DNA from: Cercospora beticola
Lineage: Eukaryota; Ascomycota; Dothideomycetes; Mycosphaerellales; Mycosphaerellaceae
NCBI RefSeq assembly: GCF_033473495.1
Contig: NC_088939.1
Location: forward strand, 124,001-188,000
Length of the DNA stretch: 64,000 nt
Direction: 5' to 3'
A program made the translations under genes and the position numbers. Shown here piece after piece: positions 32,030 to 42,301 of the stretch. Each line of letters starts with the position of its first letter. The first letter of the stretch is position 1. The notes beneath the pieces were generated by a model. That model was not told the DNA's origin. It searched no databases and was given only the letters and a program-made list of their open reading frames with translations.

Positions 32030-34321
32030 ATGAAGCTCACGTCGAGAGCTCTCATTATTGCTGCTGCGGTCTTGGATGGCAGCTTGCTTGTCGCTGCCAA
32101 CGACTATGTGGTCAGAACATACACCACGGAGGAGCCGTCGGTGGTAGAGTATACCACCGCGTACGAGACCCCATGCACCACGGAGCTCGAATACCCTGAC
32201 CCACCTAAATATGAGACGGAAACTGTCACCGAGACCTACACCGAGCCTGGCAAAACGATCAAGAAATACAAGTGAGTAGACAAACATTTTCAACCAAGTG
32301 CTTCACTGACATGGTGCCACAGAACGGTGACCAAAACGAAGACTCTGCCAGCCAAGACGCGTACAGAAACCTCGACTTACATCACTACAACGACCGAGGT
32401 GTACAAGAAGACTATTTACAAGCCTGTGACATACACAGCAACGGCGACAGTTACGAACAACGTCACGGATACTATCATTAGTCGTACCACGGATATTGTC
32501 ATCAGTCGTACCACCGACTTCGACACCGTTATTTCGACAAGCACCATAGTCTCCGAGGTCACAACTACGGTTAATGGAACGCCAATCGTCGTCCCCACAA
32601 CCATCTTCATCACTCAGGATGCTCCTCCCGCGTCCACGATAGTCTCCGAGGTCACATTGCCTGCTCCTCCGCCTCAGATAATCACGGAAGAGAGCACGGT
32701 CACTTTACCAGCAAGCACGATCACGACAACAATCGTCCAGAGCGGCACAACAATCACGTCGGAGATCATACTACCACCAAGCATCATTGTGCAGACCGTG
32801 ACACAGATCCCCGACCCAGTCACTGTCAGTCAGGGACCGCCTCCACCGCAGACCATCATCGAGCCCGCACAGACGGTGACAATTACGGTCCCAGGTCCAC
32901 AACAGCTGATTACTGTCGCTCCGCCTGCTCCCTTATGCTCGGCGACTGGTGTTGTGCCTGTCTCGGACACAGCTGGATGTGAAGGACGTAACTGTCAGAT
33001 CGAGTTTGGTGAAGAGGCAGCCGTCTGGTGGTCAGATTACCCCAGCGAACAAGCGCCGCCATTGCTTACTGCGATCACATTCATCAACACCGCGAGACGA
33101 CAGACATGCATCACAACATCATGTAATACGGAACTCTTCACTCTGTCATATTCCAGCAGTCGGGCAGCATGTGTTCGGCCACCTTGTCCGTCCAACTCGA
33201 TCAACCACGAATGTCAAATTGTAGTTGGTCCCCTCGTCCTACCAGACAACTCCACCACCTCTGTGACTCAGGTCGGCCAATCTGGCTGGAACTTGAGGTT
33301 GGGACCAACAGCCACAGCCAACGACGTCGGCTTGTGCGGCGGCGGAGTACCGCAGTGTGTCACCGCCACATCGCGCTCTCTCGAAACACCTTTGATCTAC
33401 ATCGGAGATGTGATACCTGTCAATAACACTGGGGCTACACCGACAAACTACATTTTGCCGCAAATCGGAGAGTACTTCCCACCAGGAGATCCTTTCGGTG
33501 CATGCGAGACCGCGACACTCAATTCGCTTGGCGGCTTTGGCGTCCCAACTAGACTTCGTGCACGACAAGCGGCCATTGACCCAAAGGTCTCGGCTTGGAA
33601 AGGAGTACCTGATCTTGTTGTCCGTGAAGTCCAATATGCCGAGCCTGAAGCCGCGGAAACTGGTTCTCCAACGTCGCCGGCTGAAACCTCTGCTACTGCC
33701 ACGCCACCAACTGTCGTCGTGCCAGATTCGTCACCATCGCCTGTCCCTCCGCCGAGCAATGCTGTGCCTTCGCCAACAGATACTTCGGCTGAACCGCCCA
33801 CACCTTCAGCAGACATCTCTGACTATATCTCTCCGACTTCCGCGAGTCCTCCAACCCAGAACACCGATGTCGTTGATTCCACTTCCTCAGATGATGGGCC
33901 TGACGCCACTGTCCCAGGCACCGTGACCGAAAACATCTCCGGCACAATGGTCGTCACCAACACAGTCTACTACAGCATGATCGCTCCACCAAATCAACAA
34001 CGTATTCTCGAAGGGATCTCGTCCTTGCAAACAGAAGATATCGCCGCGCTACCATCGGAGTCACTGGCTGCGGTCCTCTCCAGCCTCGTAAGCCTGGGAG
34101 GCGAAGAAGCTACTGTTACGCCTGAGCCAGCGCGCAGGCCTAGCGGCGGAAGTAGTGGCAGCGATAGTGACGACAGCAGTGGTGGCAGCAGCAGCAGTGG
34201 CAGCAACAGTGGTAATGGAATCACGACTCAGACTGGAGCAGGTGAAGGATTGGCGCAGTGGAGGACATCGGCATTTGGCTGGTGGCTTGTGGTTGTTGCT
34301 CTGATTTTTGTGATGGCATAA
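32030..34321 (+). CDS. GPI-anchored-type cell-wall protein, Thr/Ser/Pro-rich
   Basis: 746 residues, exons 32030-32271 and 32323-34321. Signal peptide at residues 1-23 (LIIAAAVLDGSLLVAA). A Thr/Val-rich stalk of about 250 residues has repeated beta-type motifs (TSTIVSEVT occurs twice, TDxxISRTTD twice), probably heavily O-glycosylated. The central region (about 295-440) has ten or more cysteines (CEGRNCQIEF, TCITTSCNTELF, CVRPPCPSNS, CGGGVPQC) and is the likely folded domain. A Pro/Ser/Thr segment and a Gly/Ser repeat (SGGSSGSDSDD) follow, and a hydrophobic tail (WWLVVVALIFVMA) looks like a GPI signal. Likely roles are adhesion or wall structure; I recognise no named family. The long frame starts before the acceptor, so the short signal-peptide exon is easy to miss. 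Confidence 0.8.
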
Positions 34322-34542
34322 TTCTCCCTCACTCTTACTGAAGTTATGATTTGATGATTTGATGAATTGCATAGCTGGGTCACTCATTACTATTGTGTAG
34401 CTTGCTTGGCAGCTTAATTTTAGATGAAATTAAAAGAACCCAAAAGAACAATATAATTGAATGTGGTTACTGGCCAGCAGTATTCTTACTTACTTGTCCT
34501 CTTCACGCTCGCAGCACAAAATTATCCACAACCAGGGACTTC

Positions 34543-36033
34543 TCATTTCCTGTTCTTGAGCAGCCACCCATCACAAAACAACACAACAGGAACAGCCGTG
34601 ACCCCGCAAAGTACTCCCAACGCCAAAGTCCCCATCGCCCAACCTCGTGCCTCAACCACGAACCCGCATAGAATTGGTCCGAGAGTATCGCCGAGGGCCC
34701 AAGCCATGTTGAAAAAGCCATAAGCCTGTCCGTAGTATCCCGTTCTAGACTCGATCCCCGCATCACGATCCTCCTGCGAAAGTTCTCGAGATCGATGCGC
34801 GATTTCTCCGAACAGAGGCTCCAGGATTATGGCCAGACAGCATCCGATGATCAGCAACAGAACTATCAGCACTGCTTTCTGGCTTGAGCTGTTGCGCTCA
34901 ACGAGTCTCAGTAGGATGAGAGCAGGACATAATGCCAGGTAAGCTCCGGCAATGAACCAGCGTCCGCCGTACTTGTCGGTAAGCTTCCCGATCAGTGGTC
35001 CTGCTATTGCTGGCAATGAGAGAGGCAAGAAGACTGCTCCGGAGCCCTCGGCATCCCAGCCAAAGAGCTCGTTGACAGTGATCGGAAGGACTGTCTCAAA
35101 GCCGGCGAATACTGCTGCCAGAGTGAAGACGCCCCATAGAGCGACCAGGAAGCGGCCTGAGCAAAGAATCCTAAGCATGGCGGGTTTGTTGGAGTGTGCA
35201 GGCAGTGAGTACATTGTCGAAGGTACCTCGGCTGAGGAGGTTTCATCAAGTTGCGGCTCTGTGATGTGAGGGTACGACTTGCGTTCAACGTCCAATAGCG
35301 CGTTTTCCCCAGTTTGTTGTGAGTTGACGCGCACAAGGTGCAGACTATGGTCCCGTTCCTTCATGATCAGGAGAAACATCATGCTCAAGCCAATTACAGC
35401 AAGGATGACTGCAAAGACGGCGTTGTAGCCCCGATGCTTGAAGACAGTTCCGCCCAGTGACGGCGCCGCCACACTTCCAGCGTTCAAGGAGATGCCCAGA
35501 TAGCCAGCAGCCTAGATCTCAAGGTCAGCTTCAACAGGAGCAGGAAAACGGAATGATCTAACCTCTCCAATGTGCTCAGGTAATACACTTTCCGCCAGCA
35601 GAGCCAGGCCCGTAGTCCACACAACCGTACTCGACATACCCTGAAACACGCGCCCACAGATTTGTGCCGCCATGTTCGGAGCGAGCCACAGCAGCACCGT
35701 CGCTCCCAGCATCACCGTCATTCCGAAGAGGAATGGTATTCGCCGATTCTGCGTACGATCGGTGTACCAAGCCCACAGAGGTGAGCTGACAAAGCATCCT
35801 GCTCCAGAAACAGCCAACAGTATGGTCGTCCACTTCTGGGTTTCATCTTCGTCAATGTGTCCACGTTCCTTGAGCGTGAAGGGCACGACGGGAACGATCG
35901 CCGCGTACACAAATTGCTCGGTGAAGACGGCGAAGGCGATGACGAAGGTAAGATAGAGGGTGGAGGAGCGAAAGGGTCTCGGTATGGTTGTCACTTTCTT
36001 CCAGGCGCATCGCATGCAGTCCATTATGGGCAT
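34543..36033 (-). CDS. MFS transporter, 12-TM (DHA1 / vesicular-amine-transporter-like)
   Basis: 479 residues from exons 36033-35563 and 35511-34543, with a 51-bp intron that has a GTTAGA donor. Twelve hydrophobic segments are visible, six on each side of a polar loop of about 65 residues. Motif A is present as WAWYTDRTQNRRIP between TM2 and TM3, and GKLTDKYGGRW is its counterpart in the second half. Motif C-like glycines (LGISLNAGSVAAPSLGG) follow the intron. The family exports drugs or amines by proton antiport, or carries small metabolites; the substrate is not visible. Two start codons (36033, 36024) would both work. No biosynthetic gene flanks it. Confidence 0.88.
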
Positions 36034-37680
36034 CCTTTAGATGTCGCAATCTTGCTGGCGGGGTGCCTTGCGAGACTTCTGAAGGGAGGACCTGATGGAG
36101 TGCTGGGACTTAGACCGATGCAGCCTGTGAACGTGGTAGGTTTTGGGGGTATTTCGGTCTCCTTCATCGCCAACATGCGCAGTAGCGACCAATGTCGAAG
36201 GCCCTTGGCTCGCGGGTGCGTCAAGTGTAGCAGCAGCGCGGTAGGGTGTCTTTCGCGGAAGCTGGTCACGCAGCGCCGTTATTCGCAACGCACGAGATTC
36301 AGAGTGCGAGCCGAAGGATGGTCGGAGTTGTAATATGATCAGGCAATCAGGGTCCCGGTGAAGACGTTCGCGAGGGCGAAGATGTGGCAACGTTCGCAGT
36401 GGTGAAGCACGTCTTCGGTAAATTTCTCGGACGGGAAGGTACGATAGCATATATCGGCACGTGGTGGATCGGTATAGGTGCAAAGTGTAGTCCGAGGAGA
36501 GAAGCTCGTTCGTAGGAGATTGGTATATCGTAGCTGGCGTTCGTCAGACGATGATGTGAAGTCTGCGGAGTCAGCTGCCTGTTTGCCTGGGAAGCGACTA
36601 TGAGGGTTGGGCGAGAAGGAGCTTTTTGAAAGGCAAGTGCTGCCGTGCAGGAACACATCGACCCTTCTCCGTCCACACATCTCTCTTCGCCAACACAACT
36701 TGCAACGACGCTCATCGCAATCACGAATTGTTCCCTCGACCTCTCGCTGTGTCCATCCTCAAGGCATCGTGTCCAGCCGCAGGGGGAACAGACCACTCCG
36801 CGCCGGAATTGCTCAAATTCGAGCAGAAAATAAGGAAACGAGCCGAGCGAAGCATATCGAAGAGCTTCCAGGTTTACGCAAGGAGTACGGAGGAGTGATC
36901 CTGGAGAAAGAACGAGGAACAACACAGCACAATCTTCTGGGGATCGCCCAGTGTGGGGACTTTCTGCTTGACAAACTGGTGGACCTGGCGCAAACTGCCA
37001 TTCACGATGCGTTTGGCCTCCAATCGGTGCCAGGTAGAGCTGAAGGCTTGCATAAAGAGGTGAAATCTGCTCGAGGTGAGTGATATCTGGCTCTCGGTCA
37101 ATATCTAGCACAGCAACTTTGCTGTCTTGAGATGGCGAAGAGTGCTATGGACTGCGACTGCAGTGTTCGCGCAGCCTCATCTTGGAGACTTGATGCCATT
37201 GTCGGAACTGATTCTAGGCTCTGCCGAACGAGCTGTCCTACTTCTCCACGGGCAGCCACCGAGCGAGGCGGTTGTTTCAGCTCCGATCTGAGTGCTGCGC
37301 AAGCAAGTCGACGCAAACTGTGGGCAACGCACGCCGTCTTCCGTTCACAAATGAACCGCAGCGCGCCAATAGCCTGTCCAACCGCGCTACTGTATTTCGT
37401 GGAGTGCAGACTACACGTGTCTGCGATGGAAGTACAACATGCTCGGCTGGCTGGGTGCTCGATCCGTGGACAGCATCGGTCGACGAGGGACACATTCTGT
37501 CGCTCCGTGGACAGTCCATGTCAACGAAGGCAGTAGACCCGCTGCATGACGTGCAGCATTGTCGCTCGACTCCGGCGAGGACGCGAAGACATACATATGC
37601 TGATACAGTCCGCCCATCGGCATTACACCACAAACGGCTTTGCCGACGCCACTCAGTGCCAAGTTGACGCCCAGCCAGCG
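36034..37680. other. Gene-poor region
   Basis: 1.6 kb. Overlapping frames up to 254 codons appear on the minus strand (36347-37111) and 158 codons on the plus strand (36607-37083), but they lie opposite each other, have skewed composition and carry no motif. I see no supported gene. Confidence 0.4.
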
Positions 37681-37703
37681 GATCTGATAAGTTTTATCAG
37701 ATC
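37681..37703. promoter_or_regulatory. Perfect inverted pair of GATA sites
   Basis: gatctgataa at 37681-37690 and ttatcagatc at 37694-37703 are exact reverse complements around a 3-bp spacer. Each arm carries GATAA, the core for fungal GATA factors (AreA/NIT2, SreA, WC-type). It sits about 196 bp before the ATG of the oxidase-like gene at 37899, a normal promoter distance. Which factor binds is inference. Confidence 0.5.
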
Positions 37704-37898
37704 AACTCCGCATGCGACATGGTGCATCCTTCGCGTTACTCGAAACCTACTCTTCTACGCGACCCGAACTGTCCCCACCAGATTCGCATACCGCGTGTTA
37801 GTCACGCCCGCGAAGGGCGTGCGGGATGTATATGTACTCATTCCTCCCTCAAGCGGTAGGCCTTCGATCTCCACTTCTTTCTTACTGACACCGCAGCA

Positions 37899-38720
37899 AT
37901 GGTCAAGTTCTGGGACCACATCTCGAAGGACCACCAAGAATGGGCACTTCGACAGTCGCTATTCTTCATTGCCTCTGCTCCTCTTACGGGCAAGCATATC
38001 AATTGCTCGCCGAAAGGACGGCCTTCGGCGACTCTGACCATATTCGATGAGAATCTCGTAGGGTACATGGACGCGACAGGATCCGGAGTCGAAACGATCA
38101 GCCATGTGTACGAGAATGGCAGAGCAACGATCATGTTTTGCAGTTTCGAGAGCTCACCTCGGATCATGAGATGGTTCTGCACAGGAAAGGTGTACGAGAC
38201 AGATCATCCAGAGTATGAGTACTGGTTGAAGAGGATGGGCAAGGAGGAATACCCTGCCATGCGTGCGATCATCGTGCTGAAGGTGTTCAAAGGTTGGCGA
38301 ATTTTCCCCTGGTCATGATTCAGATAAGGTTCAGCTGACATTCCTCTCATAGTCCAAACCTCATGCGGCTTCGCAGTACCGCTCCTCTCACATTACGTCG
38401 ACGGAGAAAAGGGACCTCGAGGGAAATTCGTGGACCGAAAGACATTGGACAATTTCGCGATCAAGAGCGCAGCAGTTCCGGAAATCATGGCGAATTACAG
38501 GGCGAAGATGAATCCCAAGAGCTTGGACGGGCTGCCAGGTTTACGGCGAGCAATGAAGACGAATGGGCAAAATGTATTCCTGCAAGAGCTGATATGGTGG
38601 GCGAAGAGTACAACTTCACAATGGCAGGCTATGGTGCTGGGTGCTGCAATCGGTATATGGCTCATGCTGGCGTTGCAGATGGCTGCGAGGACCTTGGACT
38701 TGGGTCGATTGACGATGTGA
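37899..38720 (+). CDS. Pyridoxamine 5'-phosphate oxidase-like FMN-binding split-barrel protein
   Basis: 253 residues from exons 37899-38292 and 38353-38720. The N-terminal 130 residues follow the fungal PNPOx-like family: FWDHISKDHQEWALRQSLFFIASAPLTGKHINCSPKG, then VGYMDATGSGVETISHVYENGRATIMFCSF and RIMRWFCTGKVYE. This is a six-stranded barrel that usually binds FMN or a related flavin, but members of this branch have no proven reaction. After the intron there is QTSCGFAVP and a variable tail with a C-terminal membrane helix (MVLGAAIGIWLMLALQMAA), unusual for a soluble family and suggesting tail anchoring. The GATA palindrome upstream hints at nitrogen, iron or light control. Confidence 0.82.
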
Positions 38721-39979
38721 AGCAATTGGGGAAAGGAGTTGGGAGTGTCTAAAAGGAAGGCAATGCCGCGAAATGATATCATGATATGGACAACAAGATC
38801 TGATCGATCTATCTTCTCGGTGGGGTTGAACACTTGACTGTTTCTCAGGAATCAAGATATGCGGTCCTCGCCATTGGAGAAGTTCCCTTCAAGCAGCGTT
38901 GCTCTGCTACAGCCTGTTACATCGACGGTATCCTCACCTCAAGTAATGGCAACATCTCATCAGAACAAGTCCGGTCCAGCTGCCTGCTTTCAAGAGATCC
39001 CTGCCGAGGCGCTGTCATCGCATGCGTGCCTAATCCATTGATCCATCGTTCACAATTCTCCGAAGCAGCAACTTGGCCCTACTTGCGTTCACGAAAACCG
39101 TCCGGCTCAACCTAGTCTGTTGCAATACAGGCATGCCTTTGTCAAGATACTCCGGCGTTACTCTCCATTTTTGATATCGATACGTGGTATCTGAGCCCTA
39201 CGCCACAGAAGGCGAACTCTATTCTCTGCACAAGCATGTTGGGGTGCCTGGCGATCTTACGGAATGCCTTCCCTGCAGACTAACGGGGGGTCCAGTCATG
39301 AAGATATGGCGCAAGATACGAGCTGCGTACGAAGACAAGCAGCGGAAACGGAGCCTCGATTGCACAAGGACTTGACCCCTAGCAGTTGGAAGGCATCTTG
39401 CCTGGAAAGTCTGCCTTGCGGAGAATGTCCGAATTGGAGAGCCAGCAGCTCTTCCCAAGGAAGCCCTTGATTGTCGTTGATGGTGGGTAGCTTGCATTGA
39501 GTACCCTCGCTCAACGATAGTCGGTGATATTCGGCGAAGACGTGATCATTGCGGGCCTTCGAACACCTCCCTGACCAGGAGAAAGTTTGAGCTCGAGAGA
39601 ACGAGAGACTCCACGCCGCTGAAACAGTCCCCGACTTCTCTGTCTGTGCTTTCAAACCAGACTCCGGAGGCTGAGACGCAAGGCTCTCTGTGATGCACAG
39701 AGACAGGAATATGGCATCTGCTCACAGGAGCTCGGTAGAGCACAGGAGTGTGTATTCCTCCCATACCTGCTCGTCAGATTTTGCGCATGGCTCTCCGATG
39801 AAGAGTTTGGCGACGATCTTGCGACAGCTGGCTAACCGGTGGCATGCAGAGTGCGCCAAGATCAGAGTCAAGCAATACTTATCTCCTTGTCTCTGAATTC
39901 GAATTCTCTCGAATGAGTGCTTCATCCGCTGCTCCGATTGCATACAATGATTGAGGTGGACGGAGCGAAACGGACGCGA
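38721..39979. other. Gene-free region
   Basis: 1.3 kb with no supported coding frame. It borders the pseudogene cluster and may contain older, unrecognisable copies. Confidence 0.4.
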
Positions 39980-40600
39980 CTAGATTGACATGATAAGACA
40001 CCTCCCTTGAGTGATGTTTCTCTCATCAGAGCCTTCAGCGTTTCCTGAGCTCATCGAAAACTTCTCGAATTTCTCCTCCAACAACAAAAAGCCTGCCTCA
40101 TGAGCGGTACCATCAAACCCCCAGGGTACCTCTCGTTCCAGAGTCCTGAGGCCTTGCAAGGCTTCCCGAATGTCTTCTGGACCAGACATCTCTGGTTTAT
40201 GCGGGGGCAAGTGAGGTTATCTTACCAAAAGTTTGTTCGCTGGTATTCTTCAAGATCTTGTGCTGGCCAACGATTTCGTGCTTCATGCGCTCGACGCTGA
40301 CCTTCACCAGCCACCCCACCCCCCCTGGCCCACGCAGAAGCAACGAAGTGATATATGGCCACGTAAAACCACATGAGTTCGCAGTCGTAGTTTCCAAGAG
40401 TCAAAGCAGGTCCCAGTCCCAGTTTCCGCGAAACACAAGCAACAAAAAGCGATTGAATGCGAACCAACAGACTAGAGACATCGTAGCGAGCAGAGTTCAC
40501 CATTGCGTCGAGCAACTCCAGGCTCTCCAGCTCCACAACTGCCGAGAGCGGATGCACGGGCAATGGCGGCGACGATCGAGAGAAGAAATCTGGTGGGATC
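39980..40600 (-). pseudogene. Frameshifted copy of the 11.5-kb membrane-protein family
   Basis: Reading right to left, RIQSLFVACVSRKLG and MWFYVAIYHFVASAWA match the hydrophobic part of the protein at 11533-11994. A run of seven G (near 40321-40327 on the opposite strand as C) shifts the frame; the next frame gives VKVSVERMKHEIVGQHK and stops soon after TFGKIT. A third frame then gives HKPEMSGPEDIREAL, matching the RRPEKSGLDEIREAI motif of the intact copy. Two frameshifts break the gene. A GTAAGA near the second break could be a splice donor, so one break might be an intron. Confidence 0.6.
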
Positions 40601-40649
40601 CGTAAGCATGTTCACATTTTCGTACCCCTAAGAACTCAGAAAAATGATG

Positions 40650-41044
40650 CTATCATGATAGTGCACCATGTGGAGCTTGAGCAGCATTCCAAGTCGCATG
40701 CAGTCGGAGAGATGGAAAGTTGTTGCTTATCTCATCGAATGCATCGTGCTGAGTGGAAATGACACGCTCCATATGTTCGATGCGGCGGCTCACCGGATAC
40801 CCAAATGTCTTCAGAGCCCAAGCCCATGGAAATCTCATGTAATTCATGTCCACGTGGAGCCCTCAAAGCCGTCCCAGTCCCATCTTCTGCGAGAGACGTG
40901 CCAAAAGAAGCGATTGAAGGCGAACCGTAAGTCCCGAGCGAAAGCATCGAGAAGGAAGAGGCAGAACAAGACAGACTTGACCAAGGAGATTGCAGAAATG
41001 GAGCCGCCTCGAGGCGGTGAGCTGAGTCCAAGAGCCAAATGCAA
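40650..41044 (-). pseudogene. Second broken copy of the membrane-protein family
   Basis: One frame gives FNRFFWHVSRRRWDWDGFEG up to about 40850, then the frame changes and MRFPWAWALKTFGYPVSRRI and HDAFDEISNNFPSLRLHA follow to a TGA at 40653. DNA identity to the 11.5-kb gene is obvious at the WALETF/WALKTF site (aaatgtctccagagccca versus aaatgtcttcagagccca). Copies at 40.0-40.6 and 40.65-41.0 are closer to each other (cccagtccca, aagcgattga blocks) than to the distant copy. Confidence 0.55.
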
Positions 41045-41384
41045 GCGTAATGGCAGCCGTGATGGAGAGGAGGATTGACGTTAGGTTTGTCCATCTTGAC
41101 TTGATCGTCTCATCTACGTCTCTGACGAAGACGAACAGTCCGATTGCGTATCATCTTGAGCTTGAGCAGCATTTGATGGAGAAGAATCCCGGAGAAGTCC
41201 AGTTTTCAGTTTTCATTCTCTCCGTACTCAGCATTCGAGCGGATGCTGCACCGTATTTGCACGGAGTGGCTCTGGCGTCCATCTGATTGTGGAGAATGGA
41301 TGAGGGTGTCGATGTGTCAATTTTTCTTTCGCTATCCTCTCTCGAACGTAACCATGAGCTCGAGTAGCACAATCTTGAGATTAG

Positions 41385-41594
41385 GTGGCTTGGCGAAGTT
41401 GTCGTGGTGCAGAGAGCCCCTATCGACTTCTCGAACGTCGTTCGGCAGCAGATTTGCAGCTTGTCTGGAGCTCGAGTGGCATTCAATTTTGCATGATATT
41501 GGAGAAAGAACTCCTTCGTGTCGGTCTCTCCGGACGTGGTGGATGTCTGATTGCTGCAGAGCTTGGACAACAGGCACCACTGATGTGTCGATGA
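41385..41594 (+). pseudogene. Duplicated gene fragment, copy 1
   Basis: An open plus frame holds LERRSAADLQLVWSSSGIQF, LLRVGLSGRGGCLIAAELGQ and ends PLMCR plus TGA. It aligns along its length with the fragment at 41887-42042. No family recognised; no start codon or upstream exon is evident, so it is a fragment. Confidence 0.4.
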
Positions 41595-41886
41595 TTGCAG
41601 AGAAATGGCCAGGAAATCTAGGCAATGTACTCTTTCTCCATGAGGAATGGGAGGCAACATCTTGGACGCGGGCGTGAAATGTGCTGAATCCGGGATATAC
41701 GAAAGTGAGGAAAGTAAGAAGACCCACGGGTACAACGGTCCATGTGTTGATGCGCTGCATTACATCGTCAGCGGATGACGGCTGTAATGCTTCGGCCATA
41801 TTGTCGTTGAGTAGTATCCCGAGCTGTGGTGCAGAGACCATGGAAGGCACTGTACCACGAGAATGGCAGTATTGTAAGGCCTCTGA

Positions 41887-42042
41887 AATCGTTCGACGGC
41901 AGATTCGTGGCTGGTGTGGAGCTTGGCTGGCATTCGATCTCGTATGTTACTGGGGACAAGCATCCTTCGCTGCGGTTCCTCTGGATATATTGAGTGCCTG
42001 GTTGCTACAGCATTTGAACATGAGGTGCCGTTGATGTATTGA
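41887..42042 (+). pseudogene. Duplicated gene fragment, copy 2
   Basis: Plus frame with STADSWLVWSLAGIRSRMLL, ILRCGSSGYIECLVA and PLMY plus TGA. Shared pattern with copy 1: VWSxxGIxxxMxL, LRxGxSGxxxCLxA, PLM. The in-frame TGA at 41884-41886 truncates it upstream. The two copies lie about 450 bp apart in direct orientation. Confidence 0.4.
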
Positions 42043-42301
42043 TAACCGCAGAGAAGCCACCATGAAGACGAGGCAGCGAGCTCTTTCTCACTGCGGAGTA
42101 TAGCTTCCAGACTGGCAAGATCCGGAGATCTGGTGGCTCGAGAAGGCGTCAAGAGGCAGAGAGGAAAGGAAGGAAAGAGCATCCAAAGCGAAGCAAGAAC
42201 TTTTGTACTCCACACCTGCTACTCAAGAGAAACCAACACACAATACAACACAATACAGAAAGACCCCAGACAAGCAAATCAAACACACAGCCCCAACCGC
42301 T

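Noticed and set aside
36347..37111. 254-codon minus-strand frame
   Set aside because: Opposite a 158-codon plus frame, no conserved motif and no splice-supported extension.
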